Source: JBCBSP01 sp039819095 (GTDB lineage Bacteria > Pseudomonadota > Alphaproteobacteria > Caulobacterales > Maricaulaceae). From it: DNA of 64,000 bases. Of the stretch, positions 24,885-35,144 are shown one piece after another. Positions within the stretch are counted from its first letter, which is position 1; every line of letters begins with the position of its first letter. The position numbers were made by a program, and so were the translations under genes. Below the pieces are notes generated by a model. That model was not told the DNA's origin and made no database searches. It worked only from the letters and a program-made list of their open reading frames with translations. The stretch covers positions 1 to 64,000 of the forward strand of contig JBCBSP010000009.1 in the NCBI GenBank assembly GCA_039819095.1, written 5' to 3'.

Positions 24885-26432
24885 ATGAGCTGGAAAGACG
24901 AAATCGACGCGCTGCGCAAGCGTCAGGCGCTGGCGCGCGGCATGGGCGGGGCTGAAAAACTGAAGCGCCAGGCCGAGGCCGGGCGGTTGAACATCCGCCA
25001 GCGGCTTGATGCACTGCTGGACGAAAACAGCTTCACTGAGATCGGCTCCATCGCCGGATCAGCCGCCTATGACGAGGCCGGAGCGCTCATCGACTTCACG
25101 CCGGCCAACTGTGTGTTCGGGCGCGGGTCGATCAAGGGGCGACGGGTTGCGGTGGTCGGCGATGACTTCACCGTGCGCGGCGGGGCGGCGGATGCGGCCA
25201 TCATCGAAAAACAGATCCAGGCGGAGAAAATGGCTGGCGAGCTGCGCCTGCCGCTGATCCGGCTGATCGAAGGCACAGGCGGCGGCGGGTCAGTGAAGTC
25301 CATTCTGGACATGGGCGCGAGCTATATTCCCTTCAATCCGGGCTGGGACCAGGTCGTCGCCAATCTGGAGCGAGTGCCGGTGGTCTCGCTCGTGCTGGGG
25401 CCGACCGCCGGGCTCGGCGCTGCGCGGGCGGTGTCCAGCCATTACGCAGTGATGGTGCGCGGCAAGTCGCAAATGTTCATCGCCGGCCCACCGGTGGTGG
25501 CCGGTGTCGGCGAAACCGTCACCAAGGAAGAACTCGGCGGGGCTGACCTGCAGCTGACCGCCGGCGGGATCGATGATGCCTTCGACAGCGAAGCCGACGC
25601 CATGGAGGCGGCGAAATGGTTTCTCTCCTACTTGCCGAACTCGATCCACGAGCTTGCTGAGCGCGTGGAGCCGACCGATGCGCCGGAGCGTGAAGACCCC
25701 GCGCTCAGCGCCATCGTGCCGCGCGACAAGCGCTTCGGCTACGATATGCGCTCCATCCTGAAATCGGTCGCCGATACCGGCTCGCTGTTCGAGATGGGGC
25801 GCAATTTCGGCGCCTCGGTGATCACCGCCCTGGCGCGTCTGGACGGCTGGCCGGTGGCGGTTCTGGCGAGCGATCCGGGCGTTTACGGCGGTGGATGGAC
25901 GGCCGAAGCCGCCCAGAAGGTAACCCGCTTTGTTGACCTGGCGGAGACCTTCCGCCTGCCGGTGGCCCATTTTGTGGATGTGCCCGGTTTCGTGATCGGC
26001 ACGCGCGCTGAGCGCGCCGGAACGATCCGTCATGGCGCGCGTGCGCTGTCGGCCCTCTATCAGGCGACGACGCCCTGGTGCTCCATCGTCGTGCGCAAGG
26101 CCTATGGCGTGGCGGGCGCGGCGATGATGGATCACACCCGCTTCCGCTACCGCTATTGCTGGCCGTCCGGCGATTGGGGCTCTCTGCCGCTGGAGGGCGG
26201 GGTAGAGGCCGCGTTCAAGTCCATGCTGGAAAAATCCGATGAGCCCGAAGCGCTGAAAGCCCAGCTCGGCGCGGCGATGCGCGACCTGTCCTCACCGTTC
26301 AAGACCGCTGAACGCTTCTGGGCCGAAGAGATCATCGATCCGGCTCACACAAGGCGTTATCTGACCGAATTCGCCACTCTGGCCGCCCCCTTGCGCGAAC
26401 CGCGCACTAAGCCCCCGCGCTACAGGCCGTAG
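24885..26432 (+). CDS. Acyl-CoA carboxylase, carboxyltransferase (beta) subunit
   Basis: The 515-residue protein has the two-lobe carboxyltransferase fold. The N-lobe contains RLNIRQRLDALLDENSFTEI and the oxyanion-loop region EGTGGGGSVKS, and the C-lobe contains GRNFGASVITALARLDG, SDPGVYGGGW and HGARALSALYQATTPW. It transfers carboxyl from biotin to an acyl-CoA. Substrate (propionyl, methylcrotonyl, acetyl or other) is not clear; its N-lobe is less like standard PccB than expected. No biotin carboxylase/carrier gene is in the window. A GTG codon lies directly before the chosen ATG. The gene is divergent from tgt by 48 bases and convergent with queA. Confidence 0.88.
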   Translation: MSWKDEIDALRKRQALARGMGGAEKLKRQAEAGRLNIRQRLDALLDENSFTEIGSIAGSAAYDEAGALIDFTPANCVFGRGSIKGRRVAVVGDDFTVRGGAADAAIIEKQIQAEKMAGELRLPLIRLIEGTGGGGSVKSILDMGASYIPFNPGWDQVVANLERVPVVSLVLGPTAGLGAARAVSSHYAVMVRGKSQMFIAGPPVVAGVGETVTKEELGGADLQLTAGGIDDAFDSEADAMEAAKWFLSYLPNSIHELAERVEPTDAPEREDPALSAIVPRDKRFGYDMRSILKSVADTGSLFEMGRNFGASVITALARLDGWPVAVLASDPGVYGGGWTAEAAQKVTRFVDLAETFRLPVAHFVDVPGFVIGTRAERAGTIRHGARALSALYQATTPWCSIVVRKAYGVAGAAMMDHTRFRYRYCWPSGDWGSLPLEGGVEAAFKSMLEKSDEPEALKAQLGAAMRDLSSPFKTAERFWAEEIIDPAHTRRYLTEFATLAAPLREPRTKPPRYRP

Positions 26433-26436
26433 AGAC

Positions 26437-27501
26437 TCAGGCCCGCTCGATCAGGCTGGCGTCGCCATAGGAGAAGAAGCGGTAGTCCTGTTCGATCGCA
26501 TGAGCGTAAGCGCGCTGCATGACGTCCAGCCCGGCAATGGCGCTGACCAGCATGAAGAGCGTGGATTTGGGCAGGTGGAAATTGGTCATCAGCGCATCGA
26601 TGGCGCGGAAGCAATAGCCCGGCGTGATGAAGATGGCGGTCTCGCGCGCTTCGGCGCGGATCGTCCCGTCCGGCTCCGCTGCGCTTTCCAGCGTGCGAAG
26701 CGAGGTGGTGCCCACCGCGATCACGCGTCCGCCTCCGGCGCGCGCGGCGTTGATCGCCTCAGCGGCCTCGGCGCTGACCTCATACCATTCGGCGTGCATC
26801 TGGTGCTCGGCGACGTTTTCGGTCTTCACCGGCAGGAAAGTGCCCGCCCCCACATGCAGGGTCACCCAGGCGCGCTTCACCCCGCGCGCACCCAGCGCCG
26901 CCATCAGCCGGTCCGTGAAGTGAAGCCCCGCCGTCGGCGCGGCGACGGAGCCAGCCTTCTCAGCGTCGGCGTAGATGGTCTGGTAATCGTCGCGGTCTGA
27001 AGCGTCTGCAGCGCGTTTCGACGCGATATAGGGCGGCAGAGGCGGCGCGCCGGCGGCCACGATCGCCGCGTCGAGATCAACACCGCTCTTTGAGAAGCGC
27101 AGGATGAACTCGCCGCCCTCCAGCTTGGCGTCCACCACCGCTTCCAGACCGCCGGCAAAGCCGATCACATCGCCCTCACGCAGACGCTTGGCCGGTCGGG
27201 CGAAGGCGCGCCAGACGGCCTCGTCATCGCGCTTGTGCAGATTAAGCTCCACCGTGACGTCCCCGCCCCCGCCTTCAGCGCGCGCCGGGCGCACGCCTCC
27301 CAGCGCGGCGGGGATGACGCGGGTGTCGTTGAAAACCAGAATATCGCCCGGCTGCAGAAGCTGAGGCAGGTCCAGCACGCCGAGATCGGCGAGCGCCCCG
27401 CCGTTCGCGACATGCAGAAGCCGCGCGGAATCGCGCGGCCGCGCCGGGCGCAACGCGATGCGATCTTCAGGCAGCTCGAAATCGAAGTCGGAGAGCTTCA
27501 T
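26437..27501 (-). CDS. queA: S-adenosylmethionine:tRNA ribosyltransferase-isomerase
   Basis: QueA adds the ribosyl part of SAM to preQ1 in tRNA, giving epoxyqueuosine. The 354-residue protein shows the family opening MKLSDFDFELPEDRIALRPA, the block DTRVIPAAL, PTAGLHFTDRLMAAL and HVGAGTFLPVKTENV, and the C-terminal NFHLPKSTLFMLVSA and YGDASLIE. It follows kbl by nine bases, so it is probably read from the eno promoter in an eno-kbl-queA operon. tgt, its pathway partner, is on the same strand 1.6 kb further downstream. Confidence 0.96.
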   Translation of the reverse strand: MKLSDFDFELPEDRIALRPARPRDSARLLHVANGGALADLGVLDLPQLLQPGDILVFNDTRVIPAALGGVRPARAEGGGGDVTVELNLHKRDDEAVWRAFARPAKRLREGDVIGFAGGLEAVVDAKLEGGEFILRFSKSGVDLDAAIVAAGAPPLPPYIASKRAADASDRDDYQTIYADAEKAGSVAAPTAGLHFTDRLMAALGARGVKRAWVTLHVGAGTFLPVKTENVAEHQMHAEWYEVSAEAAEAINAARAGGGRVIAVGTTSLRTLESAAEPDGTIRAEARETAIFITPGYCFRAIDALMTNFHLPKSTLFMLVSAIAGLDVMQRAYAHAIEQDYRFFSYGDASLIERA

Positions 27502-27510
27502 GCGTGCGCG

Positions 27511-28713
27511 TCAGACCACGCCCAGCTCGCGCCCGACCTTGGTGAACGCCGCCACGGCGCGATCGATCATTTCCGGCGTGTGGGCCGCGCTCATCTGAGT
27601 GCGGATGCGCGCCTTGCCCTTGGGTACGACCGGGTAGAAGAAGCCGATCACATAGACGCCTTCTTCCATCAGCGCATCGGCCATTTTCTGGCTGAGCGCA
27701 GCGTCGCCGAGCATGACCGGAATGATCGGGTGCTCGCCGGGCAGGAGTTCAAAGCCGGCTTCGGTCATGCCGGCGCGGAAGCGCTTGGCGTTGTCGAACA
27801 GGCGCGCGCGCAGATCATCGCCCTCTTCAACCAGGTCGAGCGCCAGCAGGCTCGCGCCTGCAATCGACGGCGCCAGCGAGTTGGAGAAGAGATAGGGCCG
27901 CGAACGCTGGCGCAGCAGGTCGATGACAGGCTTCTTCGCCGCCGTGAAACCGCCCATGGCGCCGCCCAGCGCCTTGCCCAGCGTGCCGGTGATGATGTCG
28001 ATCCGGCCCATTACGCCGCAATGCTCCGGCGTGCCGCGTCCTTTCGAGCCCATAAACCCGTGCGCGTGGCAGTCATCGACCATGGTCAGTGCGTCATACC
28101 GGTCCGCCAGATCGCAGATCGATTTCAGATCCGCGATATAGCCGTCCATGGAGAACACGCCGTCGGTGACGATGAGGATGGTGCGCGCGCCGTCGGCTCT
28201 GGCCTGTTTCAGCTGGGCTTCCAGATCATTCATGTCCGAATTGGCGTAGCGATAGCGCTTCGCCTTGCACAGTCGCACGCCGTCAATGATGGAGGCGTGA
28301 TTGAGCGCGTCGGACACGATGGCGTCTTCCGGTCCCAGCAGCGGCTCGAACACCCCGCCATTGGCGTCGAAGGCGGCGGCGTAGAGGATGGCGTCTTCCT
28401 GAGCGGTAAAGGCGGCCAGGCGCTCCTCCAGCTGGCGGTGCACCTCCTGCGCGCCGCAGATGAAGCGCACCGAGGCCACCCCATAGCCGTATCGATCCAG
28501 CGCGGTCTTCGCCGCCTCGATCAGGCGCGGATCATTCGCCAGGCCCAGATAATTATTGGCGCAGAAATTGAGCACATGGCTGGAGGCGCCGTTGGTCTGA
28601 ACATCGATCTCGGAGAATTGCTGGGAGGTGATGATGCGCTCGCGCTTGTACAGCCCGTCCGCTTCGATCTCCTTCAGAATCTCGTTCAAACGGTCATAGA
28701 ATGCGTCGGACAT
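27511..28713 (-). CDS. kbl: Glycine C-acetyltransferase (2-amino-3-ketobutyrate CoA ligase)
   Basis: This PLP enzyme splits 2-amino-3-ketobutyrate with CoA into glycine and acetyl-CoA in threonine breakdown. The 400-residue protein has the alpha-oxoamine synthase features FCANNYLGLANDPRLIEAA, YGYGVASVRFICGAQEVHRQ, DDCHAHGFMG and the PLP lysine in TGTLGKALGGAMGG. FICGAQ and the overall length favour Kbl over HemA or BioF. The usual partner threonine dehydrogenase (tdh) is not here. It lies 11 bases after eno and nine before queA. Confidence 0.94.
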   Translation of the reverse strand: MSDAFYDRLNEILKEIEADGLYKRERIITSQQFSEIDVQTNGASSHVLNFCANNYLGLANDPRLIEAAKTALDRYGYGVASVRFICGAQEVHRQLEERLAAFTAQEDAILYAAAFDANGGVFEPLLGPEDAIVSDALNHASIIDGVRLCKAKRYRYANSDMNDLEAQLKQARADGARTILIVTDGVFSMDGYIADLKSICDLADRYDALTMVDDCHAHGFMGSKGRGTPEHCGVMGRIDIITGTLGKALGGAMGGFTAAKKPVIDLLRQRSRPYLFSNSLAPSIAGASLLALDLVEEGDDLRARLFDNAKRFRAGMTEAGFELLPGEHPIIPVMLGDAALSQKMADALMEEGVYVIGFFYPVVPKGKARIRTQMSAAHTPEMIDRAVAAFTKVGRELGVV

Positions 28714-28724
28714 GAACGGTCTCC

Positions 28725-30002
28725 CTAACCGGCTGCAAGCGCTGTGCGCCCGGCATAGACGCCCATATCGCCAAGTTCAGCTTCGATGCGCAGGAGCTGG
28801 TTATACTTCGCGGTGCGGTCGGAGCGGGCCAGCGACCCGGTCTTGATCTGCCCGCAATTGGTCGCCACGGCGAGGTCGGCGATGGTCGCGTCTTCGGTCT
28901 CGCCGGAGCGATGGCTCATGACAGCGCCGTAGCCCGCGCGCAGCGCGGTCTCAACAGCGTCCAGCGTCTCCGACAGCGTGCCGATCTGGTTGACCTTCAC
29001 CAGGATCGCATTGGCCGCGCCCATGTCGATGCCCTTGTTCAAGCGTACAGGATTGGTGACGAACAGATCATCGCCGACCAGCTGGCACTGGCCTTCGAGG
29101 CGCTCGGTCAGCGCGACCCAGCCCTCCCAGTCGTCTTCAGCCATGCCGTCCTCGATGGACACAATGGGATAAGCCTCGACCAGCTTGGCCATGTAGTCGA
29201 CAAAGCCAGCGGCATCGAAATTCTCGCCCTGGCCTTCCAGCACATAGCGGCCATCGCGGTAGAACTCGGTGGAAGCGACGTCCAGAGCCAGAACGACGTC
29301 TTCGCCCGGCGCGTAGCCGGCGTCGGCGACTGCGGCCATGATCTCATCAAGCGCGGCTTCGGGGGATTTGATGTCCGGGGCGAACCCGCCCTCATCGCCG
29401 ACATTCGTGCTCGCGCCAGACGCTTTCAGACGACCTTTGAGCGCATGGAAGATCTCCGCCCCGGCCCGCAGCGCCTCAGCGAAGCTGTCAAACCCGGTCG
29501 GCATGATCATGAATTCCTGAAAGTCGATCGGATTGTCGGCATGCGCGCCGCCATTGATGATGTTCATCATCGGGGCGGGCAGAACCCGCGCATTGGCTCC
29601 GCCGACATAACGGTACAGAGGCAGGCCAGACGCCTGGGCCGCCGCCTTGGCGAGCGCCAGAGACACGCCGAGAAGCGCGTTCGCGCCGAGCCGGGATTTG
29701 TTCTCGGTCCCGTCCAGCCCGATCAGAATATCGTCGATGCGCCGCTGGTCCTCGCCATCCATTCCGCCGATCGCGTCGAAGATCTCGCCTTCAATGGAAG
29801 CGACCGCCCTCTGGACGCCTTTGCCGCGATAGCGCTCGCCGCCATCGCGCTTCTCCACCGCTTCGTGCGCGCCGGTCGAGGCGCCCGACGGCACCGCGGC
29901 GCGACCGATAGAGCCATCCTCCAACTCCACATCGACTTCAACGGTCGGATTGCCCCGGCTGTCGAGGATTTCACGGGCGGCGATGTCGATGATGGCGGTC
30001 AT
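28725..30002 (-). CDS. eno: Enolase
   Basis: Enolase converts 2-phosphoglycerate to phosphoenolpyruvate in glycolysis. The 425-residue length is standard. Visible features include AREILDSRGNPTVEVDVEL at the N-terminus, PSGASTGAHEAVEKRDG, the metal-binding SIEDGMAEDDWEGW, and the catalytic-lysine region LVKVNQIGTLSETLDA followed by MSHRSGETED. GGAG lies just before the ATG. It is the first gene of an eno-kbl-queA run; rpmF upstream ends with its own terminator. Confidence 0.98.
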   Translation of the reverse strand: MTAIIDIAAREILDSRGNPTVEVDVELEDGSIGRAAVPSGASTGAHEAVEKRDGGERYRGKGVQRAVASIEGEIFDAIGGMDGEDQRRIDDILIGLDGTENKSRLGANALLGVSLALAKAAAQASGLPLYRYVGGANARVLPAPMMNIINGGAHADNPIDFQEFMIMPTGFDSFAEALRAGAEIFHALKGRLKASGASTNVGDEGGFAPDIKSPEAALDEIMAAVADAGYAPGEDVVLALDVASTEFYRDGRYVLEGQGENFDAAGFVDYMAKLVEAYPIVSIEDGMAEDDWEGWVALTERLEGQCQLVGDDLFVTNPVRLNKGIDMGAANAILVKVNQIGTLSETLDAVETALRAGYGAVMSHRSGETEDATIADLAVATNCGQIKTGSLARSDRTAKYNQLLRIEAELGDMGVYAGRTALAAG

Positions 30003-30057
30003 TGGGGAGCTCCGAATCGAGAAAGGCGAGCGCGGGCGGCGCGGTAAGATCGCGCGC

Positions 30058-30085
30058 GTGATAGCGGACGGTGCGCCAAACGCAA
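30058..30085 (-). promoter_or_regulatory. Candidate eno promoter
   Basis: On the minus strand TTGCGT and TATCAC are spaced by 16 bases and lie 56 bases before the eno start. They resemble sigma-70-type -35 and -10 boxes loosely. This is a pattern match only. Confidence 0.3.
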
Positions 30086-30153
30086 AGGGCCGACGCCCTA
30101 GTGCCGCCCGCAGGCGCCGCGAAGCTGCCCGGGACCGGCAACGTTAAAACGTG

Positions 30154-30185
30154 AAAAGCCCCGCGCCGGCGACGGCGCAGGGCTT
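30154..30185 (-). terminator. Intrinsic terminator after rpmF
   Basis: On the minus strand AAGCCCTGCGCCG and CGGCGCGGGGCTT form a 13-position stem with one mismatch around a four-base loop, followed by TTTCAC. It lies 43 bases after the rpmF stop and separates rpmF from eno. Confidence 0.8.
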
Positions 30186-30228
30186 GTTCAACGGATCGGC
30201 GCGAGCGGTGAAACCACCCTGCGCGAAA

Positions 30229-30411
30229 TCAGTCGTCTTTGGGTTCCAGGATCTGCTTGCCGCGATACAGGCCGGTCTTCAGATCGACATGGTGCGGACG
30301 GCGCAGCTCGCCAGTGTCCTTGTCTTCGATATACGTCGTGGCGCTGATCGCGTCGTGGCTGCGACGCATGCCGCGCTTGGACTTGGTGATCTTACTCTTA
30401 GGGACCGCCAT
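30229..30411 (-). CDS. rpmF: 50S ribosomal protein L32
   Basis: The 60-residue basic protein begins MAVPKSKITKSKRGMRRSHD, the typical L32 start, and ends QILEPKDD. It lacks the CxxC zinc pairs of some L32 forms, as is usual in alphaproteobacteria. It is followed by an intrinsic terminator. The gene upstream on the same strand is a 24-codon reading frame 157 bases away. Confidence 0.96.
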   Translation of the reverse strand: MAVPKSKITKSKRGMRRSHDAISATTYIEDKDTGELRRPHHVDLKTGLYRGKQILEPKDD

Positions 30412-30568
30412 GGGTCTCTCCTGAACTCATCGTGAAACTGGCGCGCGCTCAAGGATGAGCCCAAGCGCGAAGGCGCGGTACATACAGCCCCCCGTCAGGC
30501 CTTGCAAGGCACGGAGTGCGCTATTCGGCTGGGGCGCCGCGTTCAGAGGCAACAAGGTCGCGCGCTTC

Positions 30569-30643
30569 CTAACGCAGAGCCCAGATGCCAACGCCGGCTA
30601 CGGCGAAAGCAATAACAGGGATAAAGAGCTCGAACAGCGACAT
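30569..30643 (-). CDS. 24-residue single-pass membrane peptide (small ORF)
   Basis: On the minus strand an ATG with a well-placed GAGGA ribosome site (about six bases upstream) opens a 24-codon frame: MSLFELFIPVIAFAVAGVGI followed by WALR and TAG. Residues 3-22 are almost wholly hydrophobic and the peptide ends in Arg, which fits a small inner-membrane peptide. It lies in the 555-base gap between rpmF and pyrG, which otherwise holds no gene. I know no named family for it. Small membrane peptides of this size often serve as subunits or regulators of larger membrane complexes; none is adjacent. Confidence 0.6.
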   Translation of the reverse strand: MSLFELFIPVIAFAVAGVGIWALR

Positions 30644-30966
30644 AGAGCGTCCTCAGTCAGTGATACAGCCTAGGACGTCTCGACCAGATATCTAAGTATA
30701 TGATGCGAAATGGCGTGTAGCGCGAGTCCGGCGGACGCCCACCACAAAGTCTTAGAGCCAAGTTGTACAGCATCTGACGTTAACCGGCGTAGAACCGCAA
30801 AGGCGATCAACCGATAGCGATAGCGTTGACGAATCCAGCGAATAGCTTGGTTCGTTCGTTATGGGTCGCGACCGGGTCTCGACGTGTTGAGCACGTCATC
30901 CCCTCACCCATTTCATGGCAGGGGCTGCATAGCAAAATTCAATCAGGAGTCGATTCCCACCTGATC
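30644..30966. other. 323-base gene-free region between the small ORF and pyrG
   Basis: No credible reading frame is seen. The segment is AT-richer than the surroundings (27 of the first 60 bases are G or C by hand count). It contains a small hairpin GACGTG-TTGAG-CACGTC near 30889, and an ATCAGG/CCTGAT inverted repeat near 30941-30964 that may help end pyrG transcription. A TATACT-like -10 box lies about 50 bases upstream of the small ORF on the minus strand. It may carry the small ORF's promoter, a 5' leader or a noncoding RNA. Confidence 0.5.
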
Positions 30967-32595
<1,629 letters not shown>

Positions 32596-32692
32596 GGACG
32601 GACCGATTAGCGCAGAATCACGCGCGCCGGAACCCGCCTGGCGCGCTTATCGGCGCCTGAGATGCAATTGAGTGTCGTTGAGACCCGCTCGT

Positions 32693-33082
32693 CTAGCGGC
32701 CGGGGGGAACCTGAGGCGTGTCGTCACCGCCTTCTTCGGCGGGCGCGTCGATCGTCGGGGCCTCATCGCCCTCTTCGTCGAACTGGATCGGCAGGCCGAT
32801 GCCGTCATCAGCCTGTTCAGCCTCGCCGGTGCGGTCGAAGACCGAGCGGCCTTCAGAGTCCACGCCCTGCACAATGGCCAGAAGAATGGAGTTGGCGATG
32901 AAGATCGCCCCCAGGATCATGGTCAGGCGGGTCAGAAGATTGGCCGCCCCGCGCCCGGACATCATCCCGCCCGGTCCGCCGCCGCCAATGCCGAGCGCGC
33001 CGCCTTCGGAGCGCTGCATCAGCACGACAGTGACAAGGCCGGTGGCTACAAGCAGGTGAATGATCAGAAGAACGGTGGTCAT
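32693..33082 (-). CDS. secG: Preprotein translocase subunit SecG
   Basis: SecG is the small third subunit of the SecYEG channel. The 129-residue protein has two membrane segments (about 3-22 and 52-71), joined by the cytoplasmic loop VVLMQRSEGGALGIGGGGPG that marks SecG. An acidic tail rich in Asp, Glu, Pro and Gly follows. The start at 33082 (MTTVLLII) was preferred over a TTG nine codons upstream. It lies downstream of the receiver-domain gene and upstream of pyrG. Confidence 0.93.
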   Translation of the reverse strand: MTTVLLIIHLLVATGLVTVVLMQRSEGGALGIGGGGPGGMMSGRGAANLLTRLTMILGAIFIANSILLAIVQGVDSEGRSVFDRTGEAEQADDGIGLPIQFDEEGDEAPTIDAPAEEGGDDTPQVPPGR

Positions 33083-33134
33083 GACGATCCGGACGAGTGA
33101 GCGGTTCAAGAACGCGCCGGCTCAGGTCCGGCGC

Positions 33135-34121
33135 TTAACTGGCCGCGCGTTTTAGCCCAAGCACGGGCGCGGCGCCAGCATCCTGGGCGCCGGCCGCCAT
33201 GCGCTTTCTCAGGGCCTCGACCGTGTGGTCGATTTCTTCGCGCGAGCGTTCAATCCCGTCACCGCCGGCATAGGCGGCATAGGCGCCCGTCGCCAGCTCC
33301 TTGGCGAGGCTGAGATTTCCGCTGCTCAACCCGGATACGCCGACCAGCTGGCTGCACACTTCCACCAGCGCCTGGGCGATGGAAGCGGCCTCGCGCATCC
33401 GCATTCTGGAGAAGCGCAGACGCAGCTCGCGCGCGGAACGGGCGATATCGCCCGGATCAATCTGTGGCGTGCGCCCGGCCTGCATTTCACGCATCGCCGC
33501 TTCAACACCGACCACGATGCGCATGGCCAGCCGTCGCAGGCGCTCGCTTTCAACATCGCTGCGCGCTTCAGCGATCCAGGCCTGCACCGCCTCCAGATCC
33601 TCGCCTTCGCCTTCCACCACCGTTCGCAGCGTATTGGGCGCGTTGATGGGCGTCAGAGCGCCGGGACCGCGTTCTGTGTCGCGGCGGCGATCCGGGCCGA
33701 TATAGTCGCTCGTGACGATGAAGGGCTTGCGGGCCCGCACGAGCGTGCGCAGCCGATCTTCGATGAAAGCGGTGGAAAACGGTCGGATGACGACATCATC
33801 CGCGCCCGACGAGATCGCCTGTTTCAATACAGCGCCATCACGCATCCAGGAGGTCAGCAGAACCGCAAGAAAGGGATTGTCGCCCAGCTCGCTGGTGCGA
33901 ATCTCGCGCACCAGCTTGGCGACTTCATCCTCCACGGAGGCGGTTTCGCACACGAGAAGCTGCGGCGTCTGCTCGGTCAGCCGACGACGCACCTCCGCGA
34001 TGGAGGTCATGCAGATGATTTCGCGAAAGCCGATCTGATGCAATGCGTACTGCGTGGTGCGCAGGTTCACATTGACCGGATCAAAGACGATCACCGCAGC
34101 CTGGCGATAGTCGAGCGACAT
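33135..34121 (-). CDS. Receiver-like domain protein with degenerate phosphorylation site
   Basis: The 328-residue protein starts with a response-regulator receiver fold (about 7-128). The phospho-acceptor position, aligned by PQLLVCET, is Glu59 in place of Asp. The conserved lysine is Arg113 (SSGADDVVIRPFS), and only one acidic residue remains of the usual pair (VFDPVN). It should therefore not be phosphorylated in the normal way and may be locked in one state. The linker YIGPDRRRD (140-148) is a motif seen in other alphaproteobacterial regulators. The C-terminal half (about 185-328) is helical and unrecognised. It lies between tpiA and secG on the same strand. Confidence 0.82.
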   Translation of the reverse strand: MSLDYRQAAVIVFDPVNVNLRTTQYALHQIGFREIICMTSIAEVRRRLTEQTPQLLVCETASVEDEVAKLVREIRTSELGDNPFLAVLLTSWMRDGAVLKQAISSGADDVVIRPFSTAFIEDRLRTLVRARKPFIVTSDYIGPDRRRDTERGPGALTPINAPNTLRTVVEGEGEDLEAVQAWIAEARSDVESERLRRLAMRIVVGVEAAMREMQAGRTPQIDPGDIARSARELRLRFSRMRMREAASIAQALVEVCSQLVGVSGLSSGNLSLAKELATGAYAAYAGGDGIERSREEIDHTVEALRKRMAAGAQDAGAAPVLGLKRAAS

Positions 34122-34237
34122 GAAATACCCATCCTAACAACACCCGGATCGCGCTACGGATCTTCTCGCCCATTACGCGATGAAGCGGGAGCATGACGCA
34201 AAGTTCTGAAAAACCGATTACCGTGCTGCGAGACGTC

Positions 34238-34954
34238 TCACGCGGTCGCCGCGACGATGGCGGCGAACTCGTCCGGATCAAGGCTCGCCCCGCCCACGAG
34301 CGCACCGTCCACGCCCTCCAGCGAGAGGATGGAAGCGGCATTGTCCGGCTTTACAGAGCCGCCGTAGAGCACGCTCAGCTCCGCCTCCCCCGCCGCTCGG
34401 CGCACAGCGGCATGCATGAGGGCGATGTCCTCAAGGCTGGCGCTGCGACCGGTCCCGATCGCCCAGACCGGTTCATAGGCGATGATGTATCGGCCCGCCG
34501 CCGGCCGGCTCACGCGAACCTGCTCGCTGACGATGGCTTCGGCCACGCCGGCGTCGCGTTGGGCCAATGTCTCGCCTACGCACACGATGGGAGTAAGCCC
34601 CGCGTTGAGGGCCGCTTCAGCTTTCGCGCGCACCAGCGCGTCGTGTTCGCCATGATCGGTGCGGCGCTCCGAATGGCCGACAATGACATGACTGCATCCA
34701 AGATCGGCGAGCATGCCGGCAGACAGATCGCCGGTATGGGCTCCATCGGTGTGAGCAGAGCAATCCTGCGCCCCCAGGCTCACCCCAGTCGCCCCGAGAC
34801 CCGGGCCCAGAGCAGCCAGCAAGGTCGCTGGCGGACACAGCAGGACATCGACATGCGCCGGACGGGGCATTTCGGCGAATCGCGCCGGCCAGCCGGTATC
34901 GGTTCGACGACCGTGCATCTTCCAATTGCCAGCAATCAGCATGGGCCGGTTCAC
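34238..34954 (-). CDS. tpiA: Triose-phosphate isomerase
   Basis: TpiA interconverts dihydroxyacetone phosphate and glyceraldehyde 3-phosphate. The 238-residue protein has the N-terminal IAGNWKMHG with the catalytic lysine, the catalytic histidine region VIVGHSERR, the glutamate in AYEPVWAIGTG (with flexible loop 6), and the phosphate-binding LYGGSVKPDNAAS and ALVGGASLDPDEF. It is slightly shorter than the usual 250. The start shown is GTG; an ATG four codons in (34942), preceded by GGGGTG, is an equal choice. Confidence 0.96.
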   Translation of the reverse strand: MNRPMLIAGNWKMHGRRTDTGWPARFAEMPRPAHVDVLLCPPATLLAALGPGLGATGVSLGAQDCSAHTDGAHTGDLSAGMLADLGCSHVIVGHSERRTDHGEHDALVRAKAEAALNAGLTPIVCVGETLAQRDAGVAEAIVSEQVRVSRPAAGRYIIAYEPVWAIGTGRSASLEDIALMHAAVRRAAGEAELSVLYGGSVKPDNAASILSLEGVDGALVGGASLDPDEFAAIVAATA

Positions 34955-34972
34955 CCCGGGGGTTGCGCTGTG

Positions 34973-34993
34973 GAGACCCGCCTGCGGTCTCCG
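34973..34993. promoter_or_regulatory. Seven-pair inverted repeat between tpiA and ppiD
   Basis: GGAGACC and GGTCTCC are separated by seven bases in the 190-base divergent gap between tpiA (minus) and ppiD (plus). It could be a regulator-binding site or a leader hairpin. No T-tract follows on either strand. Confidence 0.3.
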
Positions 34994-35144
34994 TGAGGAC
35001 GTTCAGCGTTAGCAGCGCTGATCGCGCACCGCAATCAGGCCGCGCCTGCGCCTTGCCCGCGCTTCACGGCGCGGCTAATTTCGCGCGCTGTTCGCCTGCC
35101 CGCCTCATTGCTTTGCTTCACCCACGGTCGAAGAACCCGCACCC

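Noticed and set aside
30455..30673. A 72-codon plus-strand frame in the rpmF-pyrG gap
   Set aside because: No ribosome site, no domain, mixed composition; the minus-strand 24-codon frame in the same place has better signals.
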